Below are positions 33,942 to 44,968 of a stretch of DNA of 64,000 nt, one piece after another. Location of the stretch: contig CM038465.1 of NCBI GenBank assembly GCA_021464415.1, positions 18,197,839 through 18,261,838 of the forward strand, given 5' to 3'. A program made the position numbers and the translations under genes. Numbering within the stretch: position 1 is the stretch's first letter; the number at the start of each line of letters is the position of its first letter. This stretch comes from Lonicera japonica (lineage: Eukaryota; Streptophyta; Magnoliopsida; Dipsacales; Caprifoliaceae). The notes under the pieces are model-generated. The model was not told the DNA's origin and made no database searches. It saw only the letters and a program-made list of their open reading frames with translations.

Positions 33942-33979
33942 GATGTCTTTATTTTTATAAAGATATTTATATTACATAG

Positions 33980-34102
33980 GAGAAAATTTTGGGTATTTTT
34001 GGAGTATCACGTGGCGCTACACCTACTCTAATGAATGCATCATATGCTATCATTGGAGCGGGTGTAGCGTCACGTGTTACTCTTGGAGTAACCAATGTCT
34101 TG
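33980..34102. mobile_element. hairpin MITE, family A, unit 4
   Basis: Opens GAGAAAATTTTGGGTATTTT; core arms CACGTGGCGCTACACC and GGTGTAGCGTCACGTG; closes GAGTAACCAATGTCTT. An open frame over this region (33989-34258) is a by-product of the palindrome. Confidence 0.75.
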
Positions 34103-34257
34103 TATGTTTTTTATTCTAGAAAGGTATTTCTATCCCATGAAGTATTTCTATCCCTTGAAAGTGTCGTTTATAAAGTTTATATAAAGTCAATTATGTTCCC
34201 TTTTGTCAAAGTCCTATTAATATGCTTTTATCTCTTGTTAACATTTAAGAATATATG

Positions 34258-34442
34258 AAAAAAGATATTGGGTATACCTGGTGTATCATGTGATTGTATA
34301 TTTACTCAATAGTGAAGTTTAATGTAGTCCTTTCCATGGACTTTACCTCTATAGTTCATGGTGGCACCTATTTTGAATTTCATTATTTTTGTGTATAGGT
34401 GTACTGTCACGTGGTACACTAGGTGTGACTAATATCTTTTTT
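34258..34442. mobile_element. hairpin MITE, family A, unit 5, diverged
   Basis: Opens AAAAAGATATTGGGTATACC with ATCATGTGATTG, and closes GTCACGTGGTACACTAG then ACTAATATCTTTTT. It shares only the terminal words with units 1-4 and is older or a sister family. Confidence 0.5.
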
Positions 34443-34588
34443 TCGTAGGATAATGTCTACGAAGAGAGAAGCATATGGTGTCTTGGATTCAGTTGGCACA
34501 TGACCTGGTGTTCTCTATAATTGTGGGTTGGCTCTGGATGAATTACATGTCATTTCATTGTTGGCTATGTACCACTAGAAACTTTGAG

Positions 34589-34795
34589 ATGAAATAGTTA
34601 ATTACGTGAATGGTATATGCGTCACATTCATGTGGTGTTCTGATTTCAGTGGATATGTGCGACATGGATTGCAGTTTGAGTTCGACATTATTGGTGCTGT
34701 TCTTACTTGGAATGCACTCAATGAATGTGTGACACGGATTGCAAATTTTCATGAAGTGCATGTTGTGTCTACCACGTGAACACAATAAGTAATGT
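34589..34795. repeat. inverted-repeat element, family B
   Basis: GATGAAATAGTTAATTACG, TTCATGTGGTGTTCTGATTTC, GTGCGACATGGATTGC and the closing ACCACGTGAACACAATAAGT match the elements at 28355-28530 and 29110-29255. Confidence 0.6.
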
Positions 34796-36476
34796 TATTT
34801 TATGATTCAAACTCCTTAATGTTGACACTGGCCTAACCACTGCTTTTGAAAATGTGATGGAAATATTGACCAAAAATGTGGCTCGTGCTATGCCAATTGT
34901 TTTATTAAAAACTCGATATATTTCCAAAAGCAAACACGACACTTAGCTTAACGATTACAAATGTGGTTAGCTTGCACCAGGTGAGTTCCAATTACATTTA
35001 TGAAACCAAGAAAGTTTTGTATTTTGTTGTTTGAAATCGAGGGTTTCTCAGTGATGATTGATTATGAGTCTGATCTACATGTCCATTCCATTCACCTATG
35101 ATGACAAATCAAATTTGGTTATAGTTTCTCCCTATAATCTGTATTAATCTGTTTCTATTCTTTCTTGCATTTTCTTCATTTCCAATAAGGTTGTTTTTGG
35201 TAGACTTTTAGTGTTTCTCTTTCATGAACACTGACTCGACGGTAGAGAACAGAGGTATTTTCTCAGTGTTTGTTTTCTTAATAAAGTGTGGTTCTTGTTA
35301 TCTTTTCTTCACCATCTCCATAGTGTGCACCATATGTTTGACAATATGCCTAGATGGAAATAGGACCTGAATTCTGGTTTAGTTACCTCAAGAACGTTAT
35401 GTTGTTTGCTAACTTACCACCAGATTGATTAACCATGATTATAATCTGCTCATATCTCAAGAATGGAGACAAATTTACTTAGTTCAATTTAGTATATGCT
35501 CTTAGTAACATGACAGGTTGGTTTGAGTCCCCAATCCCCACTAATACTTTATCCTCATTCAACTTCCATTAATTAGTTTGCTGGATACACATCTCACAAT
35601 AGGCTATTTTAATAAACCTAGGCTTGGCAAAGTTTATGCCAAAACAGAAGTTTTATGCCAATGGGTTAGGATCACATGAGATTGAGAATCTATAACATGG
35701 ATGCCTACTGTGACTACCGTGGAGGAAAAGTTGAAAACGCAATTTTGACCAGAAATATAATATTCGGGGAAAAAAATGATGAGAAAAAGGCAATTAATTT
35801 TTTCTTCTTGATTTTGTTCCTGAAGATGTTTGTTTCAAGATGATGGAACCCACAGTTGTATTGCATGATCATTGGTTTTGCAGCAAATGACTTGAATTAT
35901 GGAAGCGAAGTAAGCAATCAAAGGGCTGACATTAGGGAGCACTCATAGTTCCTTGATCTTCTAACGTAAGCATGCTAGATAGTCAAATTTGGTAGAAATT
36001 TTTACTTGCGAAAATTACATATACTTGTTAATGCAGCGATTGCTCACGAGCTCTTATACTGCTATTGTGATGTGGCAAGCTGAATCGTTTTCTTTCTTTT
36101 CTGATTGTCTAAAACCGTTGTCTTAGTTAAAAGCATATTAAAGATTTTCCAACTATGTATTTCAGGTTACTGCTAGGTTAACTCGTAGGTGCAAATTGTT
36201 TGTATTGTGTGCAAATGTATAACACTCCGTATCCTTTGCCACTTTGGGAGCCAATTATGGTGGCATTTTCATCAAAAGTACACAAGTCAAAGTGAGAATC
36301 TAAAACTTGAGATGCTGTGAGATCTTGTGTATGTGTGGTTATTGTCTACATTTGGATTTGTCACTCGTGATATTTCTAATTTTGACTGATTTATTTATGC
36401 ATGCCCTATATATTTGTGCGTGCGAGCATGTATATGTGTTATTTAACATTACATATTTTAATTTAAAATTTTTTAG
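34796..36476. other. intergenic or intronic DNA upstream of the FOLB-like exon
   Basis: No gene recognised. I looked for the upstream exon of a dihydroneopterin aldolase (the FHG...EE...GQ region) in the plus-strand frames and did not find it. Confidence 0.4.
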
Positions 36477-36669
36477 CACGTTTGGCAGCATTGCTAGAGA
36501 CGGCGTAGAGGGAGCGCCTCAAAATCTTTTTGAGTCTGTTGCTGAACTCATTACGTCTACAGCTCTAACCAAATTCCTGTGTATAACGGCTGTTCGCTTG
36601 AAGGTTGGGAGGCCTCATGTCGCTGTTCTCGGTCCTGTTGATTTCTTGGGAGTTGAGATTGTCAGGTAA
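36477..36669 (+). pseudogene. dihydroneopterin aldolase (FolB) last-exon fragment
   Basis: After the acceptor TTTTTTAG at 36469-36476 a frame reads SIARDGVEGAPQNLFESVAE, LITSTAL, ITAVRLKVGRPHVAV and VDFLGVEIVR, then TAA at 36667-36669. The order VEG..xNLxExVAxLI, then AVRxKxxKPxVA, then DYLGVEI, matches the C-terminal half of plant FolB, the folate-pathway enzyme converting dihydroneopterin to 6-hydroxymethyl-dihydropterin. The N-terminal half with the remaining active-site residues is not found upstream. A single orphan exon suggests a pseudogene or a fragment moved by a transposon; a real gene with a distant first exon is less likely. The stop could instead be part of a GTAAAG splice donor. 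Confidence 0.75.
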
Positions 36670-37178
36670 AGAAACGTTGGTGGTGCACCAGTTTAAAAGC
36701 TATATATGCTTGTGTACTACTGGATGTTGATTGCTTTCATTTAGAGGTGGAATATATATGTGCTCTCGTCGTGTATTGATGGTGTGATGCCCAACTTTTG
36801 ATTCAATTCCTGGTTCAAAGAATTTTTCTGTACAACCTAGAATTCGGAATATCAAGGCGGCTGAGATAAACACAATTTTGAAAGGAATATAGCCAGGCTG
36901 AGTGTTGTAAAGTGGATTTTAATTCCACAGAAAAGTTGGACAGCCAGAACACATTTTCCATCCTCTAACTGGATTTTTCTAGGAAAACCGTTGGTGCTCG
37001 TTTGTTTCAATTTATTTTTCTTGGAGTTAGAAAGTTGGTATTTATGCGTAAATTCAGAAATTTAGCAAATGAATTGGCACTGTGATTAAAACTTTTGACA
37101 TGATGCTTGGCCCACAACTAACTGGATTAGTCAACAATTTGATAATTTCAACAGGGTAAGAGTGCCTCTGTTTCTCCT
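36670..37178. other. intergenic DNA, no gene recognised
   Basis: AT-rich, no convincing open frame, splice pattern or repeat terminus. Confidence 0.4.
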
Positions 37179-37282
37179 TCTCACACAAAATAGCACATTC
37201 CCATGTGGTATTATGTATTAAAAGGTGCATTCTCACACAAAATAGCAAATTCCCATATGGTATTATGTACTAAATTAAAAGG
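37179..37282. repeat. 52-bp tandem duplication
   Basis: TCTCACACAAAATAGCA at 37179 recurs at 37231, each followed by ATTCCCAT(G/A)TGG, TATTATGTA and TTAAAAGGT. The second unit has a small TAAAT insertion. Confidence 0.75.
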
Positions 37283-38412
37283 TATATAAGTTGTGTTGAT
37301 GCGTAAGCTAATGAGATCAAGTGTAAATAGGTGTGACACCACACGTTTTAATTAACGGTGGTATTATTGCTGAAGCAATTATGCTTATTGCAAAGGTAAT
37401 ATATAACTTTAGAAGTGACCAGTGAAATTTCTCAATGCAGTACTATGCTTTGGCATATGGCCACCCGCAATTAAATGGTTAAAGTGGTGTATTTAAGCGT
37501 AGTTCTCTTTTCTCAAGGATTAATGGCATTTTAGTGTAAACTAATGGTTAATGAAAAAACTTTTGCAATCTCTCATGGAGGTCACGTGTGTCAAACTTTT
37601 GAAAACCGCATTAAGTTGCTAATTGCTCATTAAACACAATAACAAAGACGTTAGATGTGTTTCGTAGTCAACCGAGTACAAAAAGACATGCATGTATTCT
37701 AACCGTAGATTACATTTCGAAGCCTTGGATACGTAGAACTAGTGCTGGACAAGTTTTGGGATAATTTTGGGCCGAACCTAGGATAACAACTTTTATAAAC
37801 AACCAGTGCAATTTTTGGACAAAATTCAACATTTCGAATACATGAGGGGGATTGTTTTAAGAGTAAAATTTTAAATCCCTGAGCTTCTAAGTGAATTTTC
37901 ATCATTCAAATTACTCCAAATTCAAGTTGGGACCTTAGGAAAAGTTGTTCTACACCTTATGAGATTTGGATCGCTCCAAACATTGTCTAGGGATTTTGCT
38001 GTATTTTGCTGTAAGGAGTTCTTCAATTCTTTAAGAAAACTTGACGTAGATGATTTATACTCAAAATTATGCAAAATGTATACAAGTTTGTGTTTATGTT
38101 GCTTAGTTGCAAGTATTAAACAAAATTTGGGATATTTGTTGAAGGGAGCTTATTTTTTTATCACTTTATCAAGATAATTATTCACATTGTCAGTGCCTAG
38201 CTTACGAGACCAAGTCAAGGTAAGCTGCAACCACATGGCACTAAATGAGAGAAAGAAAGGATAAGCCACATCTATCAACTACCAATTATCTATGAACACA
38301 ACAAACAACATCCACTATACTTAGGGACTAGTTACACATATTTGTAATAGCTAGGGCTTTGTATTATAAATAGTAACCCTAGGCCGCCACAACCAACATG
38401 GCAAAAAAAACA
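37283..38412. other. intergenic DNA, no gene recognised
   Basis: Short open frames (37699-37905 minus, 37959-38177 plus) overlap AT-rich DNA and have no domain. An AAACCCTAGG-like phrase near 38383 is isolated. Confidence 0.4.
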
Positions 38413-38747
38413 CTAAGCCCTTGTTTAGTTGGTGTTTCAAAATCTAGTTTTTAAAATTTCTACTAAAAGTTAACTTTACTCTCACACTTTTCAAAATTTA
38501 TTTCACTTTACTTTTTCTCTCATAATTTTTTAAAAAAACCATAACTTTAAATCCAAAAATCGGAATTAGATAAAAAAAATATATTTGAAATTTATTCATC
38601 TAGATTTATAAAATAAGATCAATTTTAACTGTTTTTTTGAGTTTTTTTGAATTGGTTGAAAAAAATTCCAATAAAAACTAAATTCACTTTTTAACCTACT
38701 TTACACTTCCCAAAAACTCAACTTAAAATATCAACCAAACAAGTCCC
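38413..38747. mobile_element. PIF/Tourist-type MITE candidate
   Basis: Left end GCCCTTGTTTAGTTGGTGTTT and right end ATCAACCAAACAAGTCCC form an imperfect terminal inverted repeat of the CTTGTTT(A/G)GTTG type common to Tourist-like elements. It is AT-rich inside, about 335 bp. Target duplication is ambiguous (TAA on the left, AAA on the right). Confidence 0.6.
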
Positions 38748-38801
38748 AAATCTTTTATCTCTACATTGTGTTCATTCTCATACTTTGTCGTACCCACTAT
38801 T

Positions 38802-41800
38802 TGTAACACGCCGTCATTTCCATCCACGGTAATCGCCTTCATTTGTCCACTTATTTCACTGTGAAAGGTGAAATCATGTATTATGGAGCCTCGTAGCATT
38901 CTAACACTTTGTGCTAGTCATATTAGTATATTTAAATTCATTTGAGTAATCGCCTTGAGATTCGGGAGGTCCGAATCGGTATCGGCTCGTAAATCATATG
39001 TTTTGGCATTACGCGATTCCTTGTTTTTAGCTAATTTTGCAGCCTTAATAGAGGGCTGTCTTTGGAGGATTTCTGGGAACGATCTGTCCATAAATTGAGG
39101 AAACTTAGATCTTCAAATTAGATTTCTGTCGATATGTGGATCGTCCAAATCCGACTTCGGAGCAGGGAGTTATGACCATAATACCAATAGCGCTCTTTTT
39201 GCTCATAGTAAGATCGATTTTACTCATCAGAATTTGTTGAGAAAATAAACCAGTGCTCTTTTTGCCTGTAGTGGGATCGATCTTACAGTAAGATCGATCT
39301 TACTTATTAACGCAGGCATATTTCGACTACTTTTGACCCGTTTTTCTCACATCTTCTTAACCTAAACCACCCAACTTTGAGCATAACATATTCATACACC
39401 CATAGAGGGTTCTAGAGGGCCTTAGAGAGAGAAAGAGGGAAATTCCTACACATCTCTCACTCCACATCCAAGATTCAAGCTTCACATCACACAAACCCTC
39501 ACCTAAATCACTATTCATCTTATTCAAGCTTGGATTTCACCATTGGAGCACAATGAGAAGCTAGGGTTTCGAATTATTGGCATCAACACTCTATCTATCA
39601 CTCTAATCTTGTGGATTGTCATCAATAGAAATGGGAACATTAATACCAAACTTGTTTTTCAAATTATTATGTGTTGATTTAGAGATTTCTATAACAAATG
39701 GGTATTTTCCAAAAACCCTAGGCTTGTTTGTATTCTCATGTGGGTTTGGTTGGATTATAGTTTAATTATTGATGGGTATGGGTGGATTATCACACAAACA
39801 TCATGTATGAGCAATTGATTTCATGTTTTAAACCATAAACTTGCACTTATACATCATACCCACTTGCTAGCTAGGTGTATGAACCATGAAATTGGGAATT
39901 TTGGGATTTATGCATAATTAGTGGTTGGCTATGGGTATTAAGCTCAAGATATACACATTTATGCTAGTTAAAAAGCATATGGACCTTCATTTTTAGGAAT
40001 TGTACAAAAGCCTCCATATTTATAATGTACCTAGTTAATTCTTGGTTTGTCAGTAACTTATGTGTTCAATGGATAACTTATTATACTAAGGTGAGGGAAT
40101 TGAGTCATAGAGGTGTTGTTAATATGAATTGGTGGGTTTTAGGATTTCCCTTAGTAGTGGTTGGAGAGATATCAATTTGCTGTAAGCATATCAGTTAGGC
40201 AGGAATTATAGAAATTGATGCTTCGGTTCATAAATGACATTAGGACTTCGATAAGACTCTTGCGGCCTTAGTCTTATATACATGACACGTAATGAGTTAC
40301 AAAGTGCCAATAATGTACTAATTTGCTATAAAATGGGAATAATAATACGATGATGAGTTTACAGATATAAAGTGTAATGACGACGCTTGTGTTAATAATA
40401 AATGAATAGTGGGATGTGATGAATTAGATATATGATAGCCATATGTGCGATGATGATGTGATTGATGTTACTTATATTGTTGGGAAATATATATGATATT
40501 CTCGAATATTGCGATAACACATATGGGTTGGATATGATGAGCCGAGCATTGGGTAGCTCCTAGTGACTCGAAGATGGGTTGCCTAATTGCCGCCCCTGGG
40601 TGAAATTTCCTAAATCGTGCACGGGAAAAGAGGATCAGTGTACTCCACCGGGTGGTTGAAATTCTACGAAATGAGAGTCCACTCTATGCATCTTGCTTTT
40701 CGGCTGACTATGTGTCCCCGGGCTATAGAGTTTCCCCGACAGCAGAGTAGGTCCCGTGTGCCTATACTATCCCATTTGGTGAGTTCTCCAAGAAGTAGTT
40801 GGACTACTAATGGACATCACTCTGCTAGGGTGTCTCTTAGTGTAGTTCTTTTTAAAGTGTCGACGTGGCTTGTGCGAGGTGTTCTCTTTATTAACTATTT
40901 GGAGTGTCGTCCTCGGGAAAGTGTCATGCGTGGGTTATCTCCGAATGAATTACTTGGAGAACCAAGTCCCTGAGCCACTCCTTACTTGGAAGAGACATGG
41001 ACAAGAGCCTCGGAGCCTTTGGGATTTGTTGTTCTGGGCCTAGACGACCGCTAGGTGAAACTGATGCATTATGCAAGAGATATGATACAGACCGATTGAT
41101 GCGATGTGATGTGTTCGGATGTTTTTATTATTATTGTTATTGTATCATATCTATGTTGTATATATATAAAATACCTCGGATGTGAGTACAATGTGCGAAC
41201 ACTTATTATACGGATATAAGTACACATAGGAAAGCATTAGCCATTCATAATGTATTAATACAAAAATGGAAAGTGTTATAACTATTGGCCCTTAACCATA
41301 CCATATGGGCATGATAATTCGTACAGCTTACGAGATTAATTGATTGGATCATATGGACGTAAAATACTAATAATAAAAGTGGCAATTATAATTTAAGTAA
41401 TAGCTAGATAGGAGAACATCGAGGCATAACGCTTATGATGGATAAGCTAGTGATGAAGCCTAGTAGTCGGCTAAGTATAGATTCCATAATGTACTATAAT
41501 TAAAGGGGAAACAATGAATACTTGGCTAGTAGTTACGACTTACGGTATTGGTACCGGATAACAGCGGTAAAGTGTGGAATTACACTTTAGAAAGAATCCA
41601 CGTGTCATGAAGAACTCTAGGAAGCTAGAGTTTGATACGAGGTGACTTTAGACTAGCGATCCACTTATGTTATGGAAATTCCCAAGGGTTCTATTTCACA
41701 AGACGGTTATAGGTGAGATCGGTTAGTCGGGTAAATAGCTTCTGGTGGCTAGGATAGAAATCCTAGTGGGGTTCGCATGCACTCGTGTAAGGATTGCTTT

Positions 41801-42402
41801 GCATTGCACGAATTTCAAATTATGCATCAAGTAACGTATCTACTTTCTAAATAAAAATGCATGCGCATGTGTTTGCAATATTTATTTTCAATACATAACC
41901 TATATAGTTCCCATTGAGCCCGGATTTGGCTCATTCCCGTTTTCTAACAATTTTGCAGGTTAGGCTTCAGGGTGGCACGTGTGGAGTACGTCTATAGAAG
42001 GCCTTTAATGTCTATAGTTTACATTGAGTCCTTTTTGGGAAAGGACTCTGTTGTATAATATTTTTGTTATCATGTTTTGTACATGGACTTTTATTTAAGT
42101 ATTTGAAATCGATTTTGATGTATGCATGGCTTTCTACGTAAACTTGCATCCAATGGTTTTCAATATGTGGAGTGGTTTTGAAATGTGAATGGTTACCATC
42201 GTATTTGTATAAAATAGCCTTAATTGTACAGGTTGGTTTGTTGCATCAACGAACTCCACATACCGAAATTTTGTAAAACAATATTTTTACTTGGATCATG
42301 TTTTATTGAGAAAAGTTTTTAAAAGTTGCGATTTTAATATTTTTAACCCGCCATCGCACACGGCATTCGTGAGAATCTCAGAACGGGATTCGGGGCGTCA
42401 CA
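38802..42402 (+). mobile_element. solo LTR, 3.6 kb, Ty3/gypsy type, TSD CTATT
   Basis: Starts TGTAACACGCC at 38802 and ends GGGGCGTCACA at 42402; the ends form a short inverted repeat. Perfect 5-bp duplications CTATT flank it at 38797-38801 and 42403-42407. No primer-binding site or polypurine tract is inside or beside it, so it is a solo LTR left after LTR-LTR recombination. The right end is homologous to the LTR ending at 1623. Open frames inside (40617-40973, 40997-41185) are LTR sequence and not genes. The part around 39350-39500, with TCTAGAGGGCCTTAGAGAGAG and a CT-rich stretch, resembles the promoter and leader part of such LTRs. Confidence 0.9.
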
Positions 42403-42618
42403 CTATTATCAATATAAGCAAATTAACACCTTACTAAGGGGCGGACATACATCAGATCTTATATTCATAGGGTGGAAAACCACCCTACCAAAAAATTATA
42501 TCTTTCTTGTTTGTGCGTTTATTATTCTTTTTATTATTTTTGTTGGCAATATCCTAAAATTTATTAACTAACGGTTAACATTACAAAAGTTAAATTGTGG
42601 GTAAATTATGACCTAAAT

Positions 42619-42960
42619 TGTTACAAACCCCCACCAACAATGTGACGAAACATTTAACAAATATGGCCCTAAGATCGTTTTATGTTCAGATTTGAATGGA
42701 ACATTAACCTGTTATTTATAAATAAGCAAGAACCTCAGTGTAAGGGAAAGATGGTAGGGGAAACCACGTCCCGTCACCTATAAACAGATGAGAAACATAG
42801 TATAGTGAAAACGCCATAAACGGGGATGGAAGGTCTGTTTGATAAGTCAAGGATGAACGTCACTGAAAATCCGATAAGTTCAATAGTTCGCGAAGAACCA
42901 AAGAGAATTAAAATTCTCAAAATTATATTAATCAACTTTTCTAAGAACTAAAACAATACA
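42619..42960 (-). repeat. 3' LTR of the gypsy element
   Basis: Plus-strand ends TGTTACAAACCC (42619) and AAACAATACA (42960); 342 bp, against 341 bp for its partner at 51707-52047. Directly right of it, the minus-strand polypurine tract reads AAAGGGGC. Boundaries were set by TG...CA ends and equal length. Shared words include CGGGATGG/AGGGATGG, ATCCGATAAGTTCAATAG and GAAGAACCAAAGAGAATT-like sequence. Confidence 0.7.
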
Positions 42961-43106
42961 ATTAGCCCCTTTAAATAAGGCGTAGAAACTAAACATACTC
43001 AAAACACAATAAGGAAACTAGAACAATTCCTAATTGATAAACATTCATTTTTGAATAATTAAATAAGTCCTATAATTTAAAAGCATTTAAAATATAATAT
43101 TCTGGA

Positions 43107-43690
43107 TTATTTTAAGGCTTGAGTTATGGAAGTCCAGCCTTGCACTTGAGCCCCACGATCAACACCTTCAATGGGCCTCCACGAATTAGCTTGAACCCAT
43201 GTTGCTTGAATCAGTCCATTAAGCGATTCTTTGAACTTTCTTGCTCGGGCTTTTATAACTGGGCCTACAGGAACTTGAATTGGATATGGATATGCTTCAA
43301 TCCACAAATTAGAGCTTATGCTAGCCTCATTCTCATCATTCCCCTCCTCTTGAAAAGGATTTGTCCTTAAATCATCACCTGCATTAAAAAGACTTAAGTT
43401 AAAAACATTAAAGGTAACACTTACATTATACTCACTTGGCAGTTTAAACTTATAGGCATTGTCATTGATCCGTTCTAACACTTGAAATGGTCCATCTCTC
43501 CTTGAAAGGAACTTAGACCACCATTGCTCCAAAAATCGATCATTCCTTAAGTGTAGCCAAACTTAATCTCGGGGCTCAAACATTACTTTATTACGCCCCT
43601 TGTTGGTTTGTTAGGCATATTGTTAAGTCTGCTTTTCAATGTTTAGCAGTGCCTTCTTATGAATCTACTTTACAAGTTCAGTTTTCTTTT
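43107..43690 (-). pseudogene. gypsy integrase C-terminus and pol tail
   Basis: From about 43690 the minus strand reads LDGKKKTELVKQIHKKA, an NKGRNKVMFEPRD block, then RRDGPFQVLERINDNAYKFK and NVFNLSLF, the end of the integrase region of plant gypsy polyproteins, then an acidic EEGNDENEASI and a basic RARKFKESLNG tail, with stop at 43107-43109. One stop replaces Trp in the RD-stop-VW phrase. A 470-bp foreign block (43712-44165) separates this part from the integrase core. Confidence 0.8.
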
Positions 43691-43711
43691 TGCCATCTAA
43701 GTTCACAGCTA

Positions 43712-44165
43712 GGATTTATAAGGACAATCACAGCTAGAGTTTATGTGATTTTTTAATGCCAAATTGAGATTCTATGAATCAGGGTTTCGGGCAAATTCGA
43801 AATTCTAAAAAGTAGTGCACGAAATTAACATGAGCAGGAAATTAAAATTATTTAAGAATAATTAAAAAAAAAAGATAGAACCTGAGAGTAGAATCCAGCT
43901 CTAATACCAACTGATACGAACCCCGCCAATAATGAGACGAAGCCCATAATAAAGATGGCCCTAAGAATGTTTCTATGTTTATATTTGAATGGAACCTCGA
44001 CCGTTTACTTAAAACAAGCAATAACCTTGGTATATAAGGGTAGATGGATTGGTGAACACCGTGACTCAACACTTTTAGGGAGATGCGAATCTTGGAATAT
44101 GTGATTGATGCCACAATTGATGATGATGAATCAATTGATAAGTCAAATGAACATTACGGACAACC
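43712..44165 (-). mobile_element. LTR end, primer-binding site and leader fragment inserted in integrase
   Basis: On the plus strand 43720-43895 matches the leader at 51520-51690 (GCTAGAGTTTATG, GGGTTTC(G/A)GGCA, CGAAATTCTAA, CCTGAGAGTAGAAT). The complement of TGGTATTAGAGC lies at about 43897-43910, as a tRNA-Met-type primer site, and 43911-44065 matches the start of the LTR at 51707. So a piece spanning LTR, primer site and leader of the same family sits inside the integrase reading frame. Confidence 0.7.
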
Positions 44166-44950
44166 CAATTTTGATCAACATGTTCACTCAAGGGTAAATG
44201 CGTTAAATCTAATTGAAATAAATGATTAAAACCATAAACAATCTCAAATGGTGAATATTTAGTAGCAGAATGAACATATCGATTATAAGCAAACTCAATA
44301 TATGGCAAACAATCTTCCCATGTTTTGAAGTTCTTTTTAATGATAGCACGCAACAAGGTAGACAAAGTTATATTCACAACTTTAGTTTGACCATCAGTTT
44401 GTGGATGGCAAGTGGTAGAAAACAATAACTTAGTTCTTAACTTTCCTCATAAAGTCTTCTAAAAGTAACTTAAGCACTTTGCATCTCTATCAGAAACAAT
44501 GGTTCTAGGCATGCCACGCAACTTAACAATTTATTTAAAGAACAAATCGGTTATATACAATGCATCATCGATTTTGTGACATGCAATGAAGTGTGCCTTT
44601 TTTGAAAACTTATCTACTACCACAAAAATCGAATATTTCCTTCTCTTGGTCCTAGGTAAACCAAAAACAAAATTCATATAAGGCCAAAAAAAGTGATCAT
44701 GCAAAACTCCTAAAGTTTTAGCTACACCAAAATGACCCATCAAACTACCACCATGAGGTTCTCTAACAAGCATTTCACGCAAATAACATAAAGGCACACA
44801 CAACTTATTTTCCCGAAATAAAAATCCATCATGCTTATCGAATTTAACAAAAGCCACTTTTTCACATGCATTAAACACATTACCAAAATCAGCATCATGC
44901 GCATACAAATCTTTAATGTATATAAACCTAAGCAATTTCGCATATAACAC
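44120..44950 (-). pseudogene. gypsy integrase: zinc-binding and core domains
   Basis: Zinc-binding block [20 protein letters not shown] and FFWPYM at 44760-44680, core start [20 protein letters not shown] with the first catalytic Asp, then [20 protein letters not shown] at 44410-44350 and [20 protein letters not shown] with [11 protein letters not shown] frame break lies between 44531 and 44425. Integrase would insert the cDNA; not functional here. Confidence 0.85.
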
Positions 44951-44968
44951 GGAAAGTAAAGCATACCT

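Noticed and set aside
33989..34258. 89-codon open frame
   Set aside because: It translates a hairpin MITE; no domain.
32655..34442. CRISPR-like array
   Set aside because: Spaced inverted repeats in a plant genome with unequal spacing and MITE ends; no prokaryotic context.
36307..36476. N-terminal part of the open frame leading into the FolB-like exon
   Set aside because: It is hydrophobic AT-rich intron translation upstream of a good splice acceptor and does not resemble FolB.
40617..41185. Open frames of 118 and 62 codons as possible genes
   Set aside because: They lie wholly inside the solo LTR 38802-42402 and have no domain.
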